From contig NZ_CP088930.1 in assembly GCF_027594825.1 (NCBI RefSeq), positions 2,355,019 through 2,419,018 on the forward strand: a stretch of DNA of 64,000 nt. The letters run 5' to 3'. This DNA comes from Serratia liquefaciens. Its GTDB lineage: Bacteria > Pseudomonadota > Gammaproteobacteria > Enterobacterales > Enterobacteriaceae. The number at the start of each line of letters is the position of its first letter. Position 1 is the first letter of the stretch. Positions 32,347 through 40,262 of the stretch are shown here, in pieces. The notes below the pieces were generated by a model that searched no databases, had not been told where the DNA came from, and saw only the letters and a program-made list of their open reading frames with translations. The translations under genes and the position numbers were made by a program.

Positions 32347-33732
32347 TTAAGCCGCGTGATGATGGCCATGGTGGTGGCCGTCATCTCCCCGCTTCGCGTG
32401 CGGTAGCGCGTACAAGAAGTACACCAGCAGGGAAATCACTATCAACCCAAGCGTAATGAACAGCACGGTTGGTGGGGTGCATGAACCGAGATAGAGGCAA
32501 ACCAATACGCAAATAGGCACCAGTACCTTGAACCACGGCATGCGATAAGTCCCTTGCATCTTTTTCTTGCGCACCACAAAGATACCGACAATCACCGCCA
32601 GATACTGCAGCAGACGGCAAACCGTTGCGACCTCCACCAGCAGCACAAAGGACTCTTTCGACATGGCATTCGCCAGGACGATAAAAATAATGGTCACCAC
32701 CAACATCGCAATGATCGATTTGGCCGGTACGCCGCGTTTGTTATTGGCGCCGGCGGACTCCGGCAGGAAGCCATCCTCCGCCAGCGGCACCAGATTACGC
32801 GGCCCGGCAAAGCACATGGCCAGACCGATACCAAACAGGGCAACCACCGATCCTAATGACATCACCGCACGAGCGCCGTTGCCCAGAACCATCCCCACGC
32901 TGTCCGCCACGGAGTTATCGGAAGACGCCAGATGCTCGCCCCCCATGGACCCGATAATGGAAGCAAACAGCAGGAAATAGAGTGCCGTGACCGACAACAG
33001 CACCAGAATGATCGCCCGTGGGATGTCGCGGGTAGGGTTTTCCATATCTTGCGAGGCCACGCCGATATTCTCGAAACCCACCATCGCGTAAAACAACAGC
33101 AGGAATCCGCCTGAAAACTCCGCCGAGGTCAGATGACCAAACGCCGGTACTTCAACCCCGGTCGACTGCGGTACCAACCCTGGCACATCGGTAAAATTAG
33201 CCAGGTCGAAATGGCTGAAAGAGACCAGGATGCAGCTGATTAACGCCGCCAATACCAGCCAGCTGCTCACGCGGGTAAACACCGACATCACTTTTACCGA
33301 AATCAGGTTGATACCGCAAAGCACGCAGGCAAAAGCGATACTGATCATCGCCGAGTTGGCCGGCGCCAAATGGATACCTAACGCGGTGGTAATGATCCCC
33401 GGCAATGCGGCTACCTGTACCGCCAATGCAACGCAGGCGGCAAGAAAACGCATAAAGCCGATATTAAACCCCAGGAAAGGACCAAAAGTGGCGCTAACGT
33501 AAACGTAAACCCCCCCGGTTTTAGTAAAAATACCGGCCATTTCAGCAAAAGCCAATGCCATGATCAGCGCAAGAACGGCGCAGATCACCAGTACCGGAAA
33601 CAGGTTCATACCCAGTTCAGAATAAGCTTTGCCGGGGGTGATGAAGATCCCTGCCCCCAGCAGGCAGTTAATGCCGAACAGGACTATCGTCCCGAACTTC
33701 ATTTTGCCCGAGGTCGTTGTTTGAGTGCTCAT
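32347..33732 (-). CDS. APC-family amino-acid permease with His-rich C-terminal tail, linked to glutamate decarboxylase
   Basis: A 461-residue inner-membrane transporter with about 12 hydrophobic segments. The N-terminal GINCLLGAGIFITPGKAY is the unwound-helix substrate motif of APC permeases, and FYAMVGFENIGVASQDMENPTRDIPRA lies in the middle. Position directly after a glutamate decarboxylase suggests glutamate/GABA exchange, as GadC does. However, it is shorter than GadC (511 residues) and not a close match, so the substrate is an inference. The last 17 residues contain seven histidines (GHHHGHHHAA), unusual for the family and possibly a metal- or pH-sensing tail. AAAGGTGAATA precedes the ATG. 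Confidence 0.85.
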   Translation of the reverse strand: MSTQTTTSGKMKFGTIVLFGINCLLGAGIFITPGKAYSELGMNLFPVLVICAVLALIMALAFAEMAGIFTKTGGVYVYVSATFGPFLGFNIGFMRFLAACVALAVQVAALPGIITTALGIHLAPANSAMISIAFACVLCGINLISVKVMSVFTRVSSWLVLAALISCILVSFSHFDLANFTDVPGLVPQSTGVEVPAFGHLTSAEFSGGFLLLFYAMVGFENIGVASQDMENPTRDIPRAIILVLLSVTALYFLLFASIIGSMGGEHLASSDNSVADSVGMVLGNGARAVMSLGSVVALFGIGLAMCFAGPRNLVPLAEDGFLPESAGANNKRGVPAKSIIAMLVVTIIFIVLANAMSKESFVLLVEVATVCRLLQYLAVIVGIFVVRKKKMQGTYRMPWFKVLVPICVLVCLYLGSCTPPTVLFITLGLIVISLLVYFLYALPHAKRGDDGHHHGHHHAA

Positions 33733-33864
33733 TATTCACCTTTGCGAGACAAAGCGCCCAGACACCACCAGTAGGTGCCCGGACGCTCAGTAAGAAGGTC
33801 AGTCAAAGCAAAGACGGGAGTAGCTCAGAACATCGGCAGCAACGGGGCCTGCCGGCACGCTGAG

Positions 33865-33878
33865 CACTGACGTCAGTG
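33865..33878. promoter_or_regulatory. Perfect 14-base palindrome between decarboxylase and permease genes
   Basis: CACTGACGTCAGTG is an exact palindrome 133 bases upstream of the permease ATG and just past the decarboxylase stop; a second GACGTC lies at 33884-33889. It could be an operator for separate permease expression; no regulator is identified. Confidence 0.4.
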
Positions 33879-33926
33879 TGTTTGACGTCCCCATTGGGAT
33901 ACGGCGTGAATGCCGTCAGGAAGCGC

Positions 33927-35273
33927 TCAGCAGAGCACGGACTCATGGGTAGTGGCGTTGGCCTTTAGCTGGTCAACGATGTTGCGGATGTCCTGCGCCA
34001 GCAGATTCATCAATGTGGTGCTGACGCCGTAGCGGATCAGAACGCGCATGATGATGGTGTTTTGACGGTTGCTCGGCAGGGGGTATGCCGCCGTTTGCCA
34101 ACCGCGCTGTTTCACCTGGTTTTGCAAATCATACAGGGTGAAGCCTTTTACATCGTCTTTCAGGGTAAAGACCACGCCAGGCAACCCCCCTTCACTGCTG
34201 TAGAGCATTTCAAATTCTGGGAAGTCGGCCAATTTATGCGCCAGGAACTTGCCGGTATCCACACAGGTCTGCTGGATCTCGGAATAACCTTCTTTGCCCA
34301 GTCGCAGCAGTTGGTAGTACTGAGCAATGACGGAACCGCCGGGACGGCTGAAGTTGAGGGCGAAAGTCGCCATGTTGCCGCCGAGATAGTTCACGTAGAA
34401 CACCAGATCGTCAGGCAAATCTTGTTTTTCACGCCATACCACCCAACCCAGGCCCAGCGGGGCCAGGCCGTATTTATGACCGGAAGAGTTGATGGATTTT
34501 ACGCGCGGCAGACGGAAGTCCCATACGATGTGGCTTTGCTCTTCGACGAAAGGCGCAATGAAGCTGCCGGATGCCGCATCAACGTGGATCGGAATATCCA
34601 GGCCACGCTCTTTCTGTAGCTTGTCCAGCGCATTGGACAGGCCAAGTACGTCTTCGTACACCAGCGTAAAGGTCGTCCCGAAGGTAGGCACCACACCGAT
34701 GGTATTTTCATCGATGTAATTAACCATGTCGTCGGGGTGAGCGCACAGGGCGCCTTCGCGGATGGGCACCTCGCGGTGCTCAATCTCAAAATAGGTACAG
34801 AATTTTTTCCAGCAAATCTGTACCGGGCCAGTGACCAGGTTTGGCTTGGAAGTGTCCAGCCCTTTCGCCTTGCGTTTTTGCTGCCAGTTACGTTTCAGCG
34901 CCAGACCGCCCAACATTGCCGCTTCGCTGGACCCCACACAGGAAGTACCAATCGAATTATTCACGTCTGGCGCATGCCACAACCCCGCCAGCATTTTTGT
35001 ACAGCACACTTCAATTTTTGCCGTTTCTGGGTACAACTCTTTATCAATCAGGTTTTTTACCGATCCCAGCTTCATCAACTCGTCCACTTCGGGCTCTGAC
35101 CAGGTGGTGCAGAACGTCGCCAAATTCTGTTTTTCATTGCCGTCTAGCATTAAACGATCTTTAATCAAATTCAAAACAGAACTCGGGCAGCTGGATGATT
35201 CTGGGATCTTCCCTTCCGATAAAGTGTGTTGGGCCACCTCAGTGGAATAGATAGGCATATATTGATTAGTCAT
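33927..35273 (-). CDS. gadB: Glutamate decarboxylase (PLP-dependent)
   Basis: Converts glutamate to GABA and CO2, consuming a cytoplasmic proton; with an antiporter this is the Gad acid-resistance system. It has 448 residues. The pyridoxal-phosphate lysine is K267 in SSGHKYGLAPLGLGW, with HVDAASGSFIAPF upstream. It is shorter than E. coli GadA/GadB (466). It ends TTHESVLC and lacks the C-terminal tail whose penultimate histidine closes the active site at neutral pH in E. coli. Its pH control may therefore differ. Good ribosome site (GAGGTGA). Lies between the GluRS-like gene and the permease, all on the minus strand. The decarboxylase class is secure; the symbol gadB is by similarity. Confidence 0.92.
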   Translation of the reverse strand: MTNQYMPIYSTEVAQHTLSEGKIPESSSCPSSVLNLIKDRLMLDGNEKQNLATFCTTWSEPEVDELMKLGSVKNLIDKELYPETAKIEVCCTKMLAGLWHAPDVNNSIGTSCVGSSEAAMLGGLALKRNWQQKRKAKGLDTSKPNLVTGPVQICWKKFCTYFEIEHREVPIREGALCAHPDDMVNYIDENTIGVVPTFGTTFTLVYEDVLGLSNALDKLQKERGLDIPIHVDAASGSFIAPFVEEQSHIVWDFRLPRVKSINSSGHKYGLAPLGLGWVVWREKQDLPDDLVFYVNYLGGNMATFALNFSRPGGSVIAQYYQLLRLGKEGYSEIQQTCVDTGKFLAHKLADFPEFEMLYSSEGGLPGVVFTLKDDVKGFTLYDLQNQVKQRGWQTAAYPLPSNRQNTIIMRVLIRYGVSTTLMNLLAQDIRNIVDQLKANATTHESVLC

Positions 35274-35440
35274 AATAAATCACCTCTTTTTATTTGATGT
35301 GTTTTCATGAAAGTTGCCGTGGATACCGCTAATAATTACGCTTCGACTTACCTCCTTCAGGAATTAATTTTGGTTGTCACCCCAGCCTAATACCTCCCGG
35401 CCATCGTGATTAATCTTACGGTGGCCAGCCCTATTACCTG
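35274..35440. other. Leader region of the decarboxylase gene
   Basis: This 167-base gap on the minus strand contains a near-perfect Shine-Dalgarno (GAAGGAGGTAA, about 35349-35359) with no start codon at a normal distance. It also contains a 12-codon frame (35308-35270) whose TGA overlaps the decarboxylase ATG. Neither is strong enough to call a gene. Confidence 0.3.
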
Positions 35441-36841
35441 TTATTTACACGACATTTTCTCTATTGCCGCATGCAAGCGAGTCAGCGTTTTTTCTTTTCC
35501 CAATACGGCCAGGCAATCATTTAACGATGGCGTATCTTTCGCCCCGAGAATGAATAATCGCAACGGCATATTGATGTCTTTTAACGATGTACCGTATTCC
35601 TTGGAAATATCGCCAATCACCTGGTTAATCTCGGCACTTTGCCAGTCGTTTATCGTGGAGAAGCGCTGATAGATTTCACAGAAAACTGTCGGATGTGCAG
35701 AAGCAAGCAACTGCTCGTAAGTTTCCTGGTTGTGACACTGATATTCACCGTAATAACTGCGGCAGGCTTCTGCCATTTCCTTCATCGTTCTGGCTCGAGT
35801 TTTTAACAGCTCGGCCAGCCGTGCCAGCGGTGGGCCATCTTCCGTACTGATAGCCAGCCGTTGGAGCTGCCATTGCAAATCGGGCAATAAATGTTCGGCC
35901 GTGGCGGTAGCAATATAATGCTTGTTGAGCCACAGTAATTTCTCCGTATTGAATGCACTGGGGGAGTTGCTGACATTGTTAATATCGAACAGAGAGATCA
36001 TCTCATCCAAAGAGAAAATTTCCTTATCCTGATATCCCCACCCCAAACGCACTAAATAGTTACGCAATGCCTCAGGTAAAAAACCTTCCTCTTGGTATTG
36101 CATTACGTTGGCCGCCCCGTGGCGCTTGGAAAGTTTTTTTCCGTCATCCCCGAGTATTGGCGAGACATGGGCAAACACCGGCGGCTCCAGCCCCAACGCC
36201 CGGTAAACATAAATCTGCTTCGGCGTATTATTGATATGTTCTTCGGCGCGGATGATATGCGTCATCTGCATGTCGATATCATCGACCACCACACAAAAAT
36301 TATAAGTTGGCCAGCCGTCGGTACGGCGAATAATAAAGTCATCAAACTCGCTGTTGCTGAATTCAATACGCCCTCGGATCATGTCGTCCCAGGCCACAAT
36401 ACCCTGCTGTGGGCTTTTCAAACGCACCACGTGGGGCAGGCTGGGATCGTGCCCCAGATGATGCAGGCAGTGGCGGTCGTAAATGAAGTTCTCTTTGTTC
36501 TTTTCCTGCTTAGCCTTGAGTGCATTCAAGCGCTCCTCGCTGCAGTAGCAGCGGTAGGCCTGCCCAGACGCCAACAGTTGATCGACCACCTCGTTGTACC
36601 GCTCCAGGCGTTTAGTCTGGTAGAAGGGGCCTTCGTCCCAATACATACCCAACCACTTCATCGAGTCCAGGATGGCATCGACCGCGCCCTCCTTTTCCCG
36701 TTCCACGTCGGTATCTTCAATACGCAGAATAAATTTGCCGTGATTATGGCGTGCATAGAGCCAGGAATAGAGAGCTGTTCTTGCCCCGCCGACGTGTAAA
36801 AAACCCGTTGGGCTGGGCGCAAACCTTGTTCTTACGCTCAT
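35441..36841 (-). CDS. Glutamyl-tRNA synthetase, probable second copy (GluRS2)
   Basis: A 466-residue class I aminoacyl-tRNA synthetase that should charge tRNA-Glu. The start chosen is the ATG at 36841 (MSVRTRFAPSPTG) with AAGGAG seven bases upstream. The ATP-binding motifs are intact: HVGG at 16-19 and KLSKR at 236-240. The zinc-site residues C98, C100, C125 and H127 all match E. coli GltX, so it looks catalytically competent. It differs from E. coli GltX far more than the neighbouring housekeeping proteins differ from theirs, and it lies beside glutamate decarboxylase rather than at the normal gltX locus. That argues for a paralogue, though the main copy is not visible here. Possible jobs: housekeeping backup, resistance to a GluRS inhibitor, or supply of Glu-tRNA to a peptide pathway. 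Confidence 0.9.
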   Translation of the reverse strand: MSVRTRFAPSPTGFLHVGGARTALYSWLYARHNHGKFILRIEDTDVEREKEGAVDAILDSMKWLGMYWDEGPFYQTKRLERYNEVVDQLLASGQAYRCYCSEERLNALKAKQEKNKENFIYDRHCLHHLGHDPSLPHVVRLKSPQQGIVAWDDMIRGRIEFSNSEFDDFIIRRTDGWPTYNFCVVVDDIDMQMTHIIRAEEHINNTPKQIYVYRALGLEPPVFAHVSPILGDDGKKLSKRHGAANVMQYQEEGFLPEALRNYLVRLGWGYQDKEIFSLDEMISLFDINNVSNSPSAFNTEKLLWLNKHYIATATAEHLLPDLQWQLQRLAISTEDGPPLARLAELLKTRARTMKEMAEACRSYYGEYQCHNQETYEQLLASAHPTVFCEIYQRFSTINDWQSAEINQVIGDISKEYGTSLKDINMPLRLFILGAKDTPSLNDCLAVLGKEKTLTRLHAAIEKMSCK

Positions 36842-37010
36842 TAGAGAACTCCTTATTATTGAATAAAACCCCAAATAATGAGCATTGCATCAAGGTGATA
36901 AGCACATTCATCAACACTGAAGCAACTTCAAGCATTACGGGATTAAAACAGCGCCAGAGATAACACCTGCCAATATCAGGTGGCATTTCAAGCCATGCCC
37001 ATGAGGTTCA

Positions 37011-37502
37011 TTAACCGCTTGCCAATAAAGCCGTTGGATGTTGAATTGAATAAGAGAGATATTGCAATAATGTTTGAGTCCTAACCTCTGGCTTTTCCAC
37101 CTTTATTATTTTATCTATTTCTTTCAACATGCCAGGGGAAACATTTTTGCATTCTATATAGCTTAATTTTTCATCCTTATTCTCTAATCGAAAAGAAAGA
37201 CATCTGATAGCATCAATAATATTCTGAGAGACGGTGCAAATCTCTCTTCCCAAACGAACAAATCCCTGCACGCTACTTTGCTTAGCTATTAAAGTGGTAT
37301 GAGTGATTTCTGGAGAGAATCGCACAAATAAATAACCGGGGAACAATGGAGTGGTGTGAGTTCTAAACGAATTTTTCCGGTCGGCACGTAATGTTAACCT
37401 GGTCTTCATTGGCATATAACATTCAACACCAATACGTTCTATTTCATCAATAACCTTCGCATGTAATCTGGAACGATAGCAAATGAGATACCATGAGTAC
37501 AT
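37011..37502 (-). CDS. NusG/RfaH-like transcription elongation factor, C-terminal domain degenerate
   Basis: A 163-residue protein with a clear NGN domain at about 1-100: WYLICYRSR at the start and PLFPGYLFVRF near residue 52, the signature of RfaH-type specialised NusG paralogues. These bind RNA polymerase and suppress pausing or termination in chosen operons. The C-terminal part (about 115-163) shows no convincing KOW motif and looks diverged or truncated. The gene is visibly more AT-rich than the surrounding housekeeping genes, suggesting transfer. It lies 169 bases upstream of the GluRS-like gene in the same direction and may act on that unit. It is not the chromosomal rfaH, whose context differs. 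Confidence 0.8.
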   Translation of the reverse strand: MYSWYLICYRSRLHAKVIDEIERIGVECYMPMKTRLTLRADRKNSFRTHTTPLFPGYLFVRFSPEITHTTLIAKQSSVQGFVRLGREICTVSQNIIDAIRCLSFRLENKDEKLSYIECKNVSPGMLKEIDKIIKVEKPEVRTQTLLQYLSYSIQHPTALLASG

Positions 37503-38013
37503 TTCTGCCCCTTATTCATTTCATTGCTTGTGATGGAAAACTAATTCATTGCTAACCCGGCCAACGGAAATAGCCGTCCGCAGCCATTGTTCTTAGGAAC
37601 AAAGCTGAATCAGCACATTGGTTTTCATTGATCAGATGTCTATTTTCGCCAAGAAATTATCCCAAGGCGTTATCAGGAATTTGGATAGGGTATTTATCGA
37701 GATTGGGTCTACGTCAGAGTGCGAGTTAGCATTTCACCAATGCAGTAGCAGTGAGCGATCCCACTGTTTTTTGAAAATTTCATTTTGACCACCGGCACTA
37801 CGCCAAAAACAATATTCCCTCTTGAGATAAAAATCCAGTACAAGAATCCACAGACGCAATTTTACTGGATGAGAATTGAAAATGGGCATTAAAACAAAAT
37901 GAAATGTATCATCCTGTATCAAAAAGTTTCCAGATTGTTTTGCTTCAATAAAAACAATAATAAAAACAAAACATTGATGAAATAAGGCCGAGAAAAAACA
38001 ATAGCACTAACAT

Positions 38014-38028
38014 CCCCTGTTACAGGGG
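38014..38028. repeat. Short inverted repeat CCCCTGT-T-ACAGGGG
   Basis: Perfect seven-base arms around one central base in the AT-rich gap. No T-run follows it on either strand, so an operator is more likely than a terminator. Confidence 0.4.
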
Positions 38029-38241
38029 AAAAAATACACAAACGCATAATACATATTCATTGACTTCGCCATGATATAAAGCAAATTTCAAACTTTATAT
38101 CCCACCGTATTTCAGCGCATTTACATGCTAATTTTTTGATCTTTTTGCGCATGTTTTGCACAAAAAACTCACCAAAAAATGCATCGTTTTCCTCCAATGG
38201 GAATCGGAATATTCGGATCCTCCCCCTGGCGTTGTGTGGTA

Positions 38242-38247
38242 AAATGC
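38242..38247 (+). promoter_or_regulatory. Candidate extended -10 for the acyltransferase gene
   Basis: A TGGTAAAAT element lies in the first normal-composition sequence after the AT-rich gap, about 210 bases before the acyltransferase start, implying a long leader. The -35 is poor. The coordinates cover TAAAAT only and may be off by a base or two. Confidence 0.35.
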
Positions 38248-38453
38248 GCCGTCTTGGACCGCCTTCGCTGGCCTACAGCCCTCCTCCCGAAGCCTGATAG
38301 CAGCGCGAACCGCCCTTCGAGTGTAAAGATTTAGTCAATTATGGAATCTGGCTAAACCATAGTGGTATCTGGGTGTCTGAGTAGTTGTATCGCAATTGAG
38401 TGGATCTTTATGCGTTACAGGTTGCTGCCCCCTTAATGCATAAATGAGTTCAT

Positions 38454-39374
38454 ATGAAGCGTCCGCAAAAATTCACATCGGCCCTGCTGCATCCGCGCTA
38501 CTGGTTTACCTGGTTCGGCCTGGCCTGCTTATTCCTGTTGGTCCAACTTCCCTACCCGCTGCTGCACAAGCTCGGCGTATGGATGGGCCGCACCTCGATG
38601 CGCTTTCTGAAACGTCGCGTTTCAATCACCCGCCGCAACCTGGAACTGTGCTTCCCGGATATGGATGAGGCTCAGCGCGAGCGTAAAGTGGTCGGCAACT
38701 TCGAATCCCTCGGCATGGGCCTGCTGGAAACCGGCATGGCCTGGTTCTGGTCAGATAAGCGCGTCAAACGTTGGTTCAACGTTTCCGGCATCAACCACCT
38801 GAAAATGGCGCAGCAGAACCAGCGCGGTGTGTTGGTGATTGGCGTGCACTTTATGTCGCTGGAGCTGGGTGGCCGTGCCATGGGCCTGTGCCAGCCAATG
38901 ATGGCGATGTACCGCCCGCACAATAATAAAGCGATGGAATGGGCGCAAACCAAAGGTCGCATGCGTTCCAACAAGGCGATGCTCGATCGCAAAGATCTGC
39001 GCGGCATGGTTCATGCCCTCAAGCGCGGCGAGGCCGTATGGTTCGCCCCGGATCAAGACTACGGCCCACGCGGTAGCGTGTTCGCTCCATTGTTCGCCGT
39101 CGATCAGGCGGCCACCACCAGCGGTACCTTTATGCTGGCGCGCATGGCCAAGCCGGCGCTGGTGCCGGTGGTTCTGATCCGCCGCGAGAAGGGTCGGGGT
39201 TATGACCTGCTGATCCAACCGGCGTTGGAAAATTATCCTATCGGCGATGAAATTGCCGCAGCGGCTTACATGAATAAAGTGGTGGAAAAAGAGATCATGC
39301 GCGCTCCTGAGCAATACATGTGGCTGCATCGTCGCTTTAAAACCCGGCCGGCCGGCGCACCGTCGCTGTACTGA
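38454..39374 (+). CDS. lpxP: Lipid A secondary acyltransferase (LpxL/LpxP family)
   Basis: Adds a secondary fatty acyl chain to Kdo2-lipid IVA at the inner membrane during lipid A synthesis. It has 306 residues, with an N-terminal membrane anchor at about 17-35 and the catalytic HX4E motif H132-E137 (HFMSLE). VHFMSLELGG, MMAMYRPHNN and WFAPDQDYG resemble E. coli LpxP (palmitoleoyl, cold-induced) more than LpxL, but parts near 180-260 look LpxL-like. Acyl specificity is therefore uncertain. The long leader would suit thermal regulation, which is an inference. Ends at a strong terminator. Confidence 0.93.
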   Translation: MKRPQKFTSALLHPRYWFTWFGLACLFLLVQLPYPLLHKLGVWMGRTSMRFLKRRVSITRRNLELCFPDMDEAQRERKVVGNFESLGMGLLETGMAWFWSDKRVKRWFNVSGINHLKMAQQNQRGVLVIGVHFMSLELGGRAMGLCQPMMAMYRPHNNKAMEWAQTKGRMRSNKAMLDRKDLRGMVHALKRGEAVWFAPDQDYGPRGSVFAPLFAVDQAATTSGTFMLARMAKPALVPVVLIRREKGRGYDLLIQPALENYPIGDEIAAAAYMNKVVEKEIMRAPEQYMWLHRRFKTRPAGAPSLY

Positions 39375-39391
39375 GCAAAAAAATATTCATC

Positions 39392-39416
39392 AGCCCGGCC
39401 AATGCCGGGCTTTTTT
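39392..39416 (+). terminator. Rho-independent terminator after the acyltransferase gene
   Basis: AGCCCGGC/GCCGGGCT stem with a CAAT loop followed by TTTTTT. Confidence 0.93.
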
Positions 39417-39494
39417 GTGCGCCGGATTTAAAAAACTGCGGATGAGCGCCGATCTTTGCTGTAACCTCCTTTTTTACCCGCACAGGAAAAGGAA

Positions 39495-40193
39495 ATGATG
39501 AAAGCTCAAGTCCGTATTGCTCTGGTCGGTGACTACCAACCCCAGGCCGTTTCTCACCAGGCCATCCCCATCGCTCTCCAACTCACCGCCAAACACCTTA
39601 ACGTCGATATTCAATCCCACTGGCTGCCCACAGAAAGCATTACCGACACGTCGGTCCTGCAACGCTATGATGCCATCTGGGTGGTGCCTGGCAGCCCGTA
39701 CAATCATGACGACGGTGCCTTTCTGGCTATCCGCCATGCGCGCGAGCAAAACGTTCCCTTCCTCGGATCTTGCGGTGGTTTCCAATATGCGATCGTAGAG
39801 TACGCCCGTAACGTGATGGGTTGGCACGATGCCGGGCATGCGGAAACCGACAACGGGGGTCGGTTGGTGATCGCCCCCCTGAGCTGTTCGCTGGTCGAAA
39901 AAAGCGGTGCCATTATTTTCCAACCCAATACGCTGGCAGCCCGTGTCTACGGCAAGCTGGAAACGAGTGAAGGCTACCATTGCAACTTCGGCGTCAACCC
40001 GGAATTTGTCGCCGATCTGCAACGACACCCGCTGATAATCAGCGGCCACGACAGTGAAGGTGATGTTCGCTCGGTAGAGCTACCGGGACACCGTTTTTAC
40101 GCCGCCACGCTGTTTCAGTCCGAACGTGCGGCATTGCGGAACGAGCTTTCGCCACTGGTGGTGGAACTGATCAGGACCGCGGCAACGGCCTGA
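39495..40193 (+). CDS. CTP synthase C-terminal-like glutamine amidotransferase-fold protein
   Basis: A 232-residue stand-alone class I amidotransferase-like protein related to the C-terminal half of CTP synthase. The nucleophile loop reads PFLGSCGGFQYAIVEYAR with C93. The segment matching the catalytic His-x-Glu of CTP synthase reads YAATLFQSE, with Gln where His is expected and the Glu kept. Glutaminase activity may thus be lost or altered. There is no synthetase domain. Function unknown; the family is sometimes annotated as 'CTP synthase C-terminal region-related (seleno)protein'. Good AGGAAAAGGAA ribosome site. Apparently monocistronic. Confidence 0.8.
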   Translation: MMKAQVRIALVGDYQPQAVSHQAIPIALQLTAKHLNVDIQSHWLPTESITDTSVLQRYDAIWVVPGSPYNHDDGAFLAIRHAREQNVPFLGSCGGFQYAIVEYARNVMGWHDAGHAETDNGGRLVIAPLSCSLVEKSGAIIFQPNTLAARVYGKLETSEGYHCNFGVNPEFVADLQRHPLIISGHDSEGDVRSVELPGHRFYAATLFQSERAALRNELSPLVVELIRTAATA

Positions 40194-40262
40194 TACCTCC
40201 AGATTCGACAATAAGAAGGATCATGCCACAGTGATCCTCCTTCTGAGTTGATAATCGCAGGC

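Larger units (their letters stand above)
37503..38453. other. AT-rich gene-poor region between NusG-like and LpxL/LpxP-type genes
   Basis: About 950 bases, markedly AT-rich up to about 38200. It holds only one short minus-strand frame (37734-37922, 62 codons, unrecognised) and an inverted repeat (38014-38028). After 38200 the composition returns to normal, and a likely promoter and 200-base leader for the acyltransferase gene begin. It may be the remnant of the inserted segment that brought in the NusG-like gene. Confidence 0.6.

Noticed and set aside
37796..37808. GGCGTAGTGCC on the minus strand, resembling an RfaH ops pause site
   Set aside because: It does not match the ops core GGCGGTAG; a one-base-off resemblance is too weak without pausing data.
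37734..37922. A 62-codon minus-strand frame in the AT-rich gap
   Set aside because: No ribosome site, no recognisable family and expected by chance; kept only as part of the gap description.
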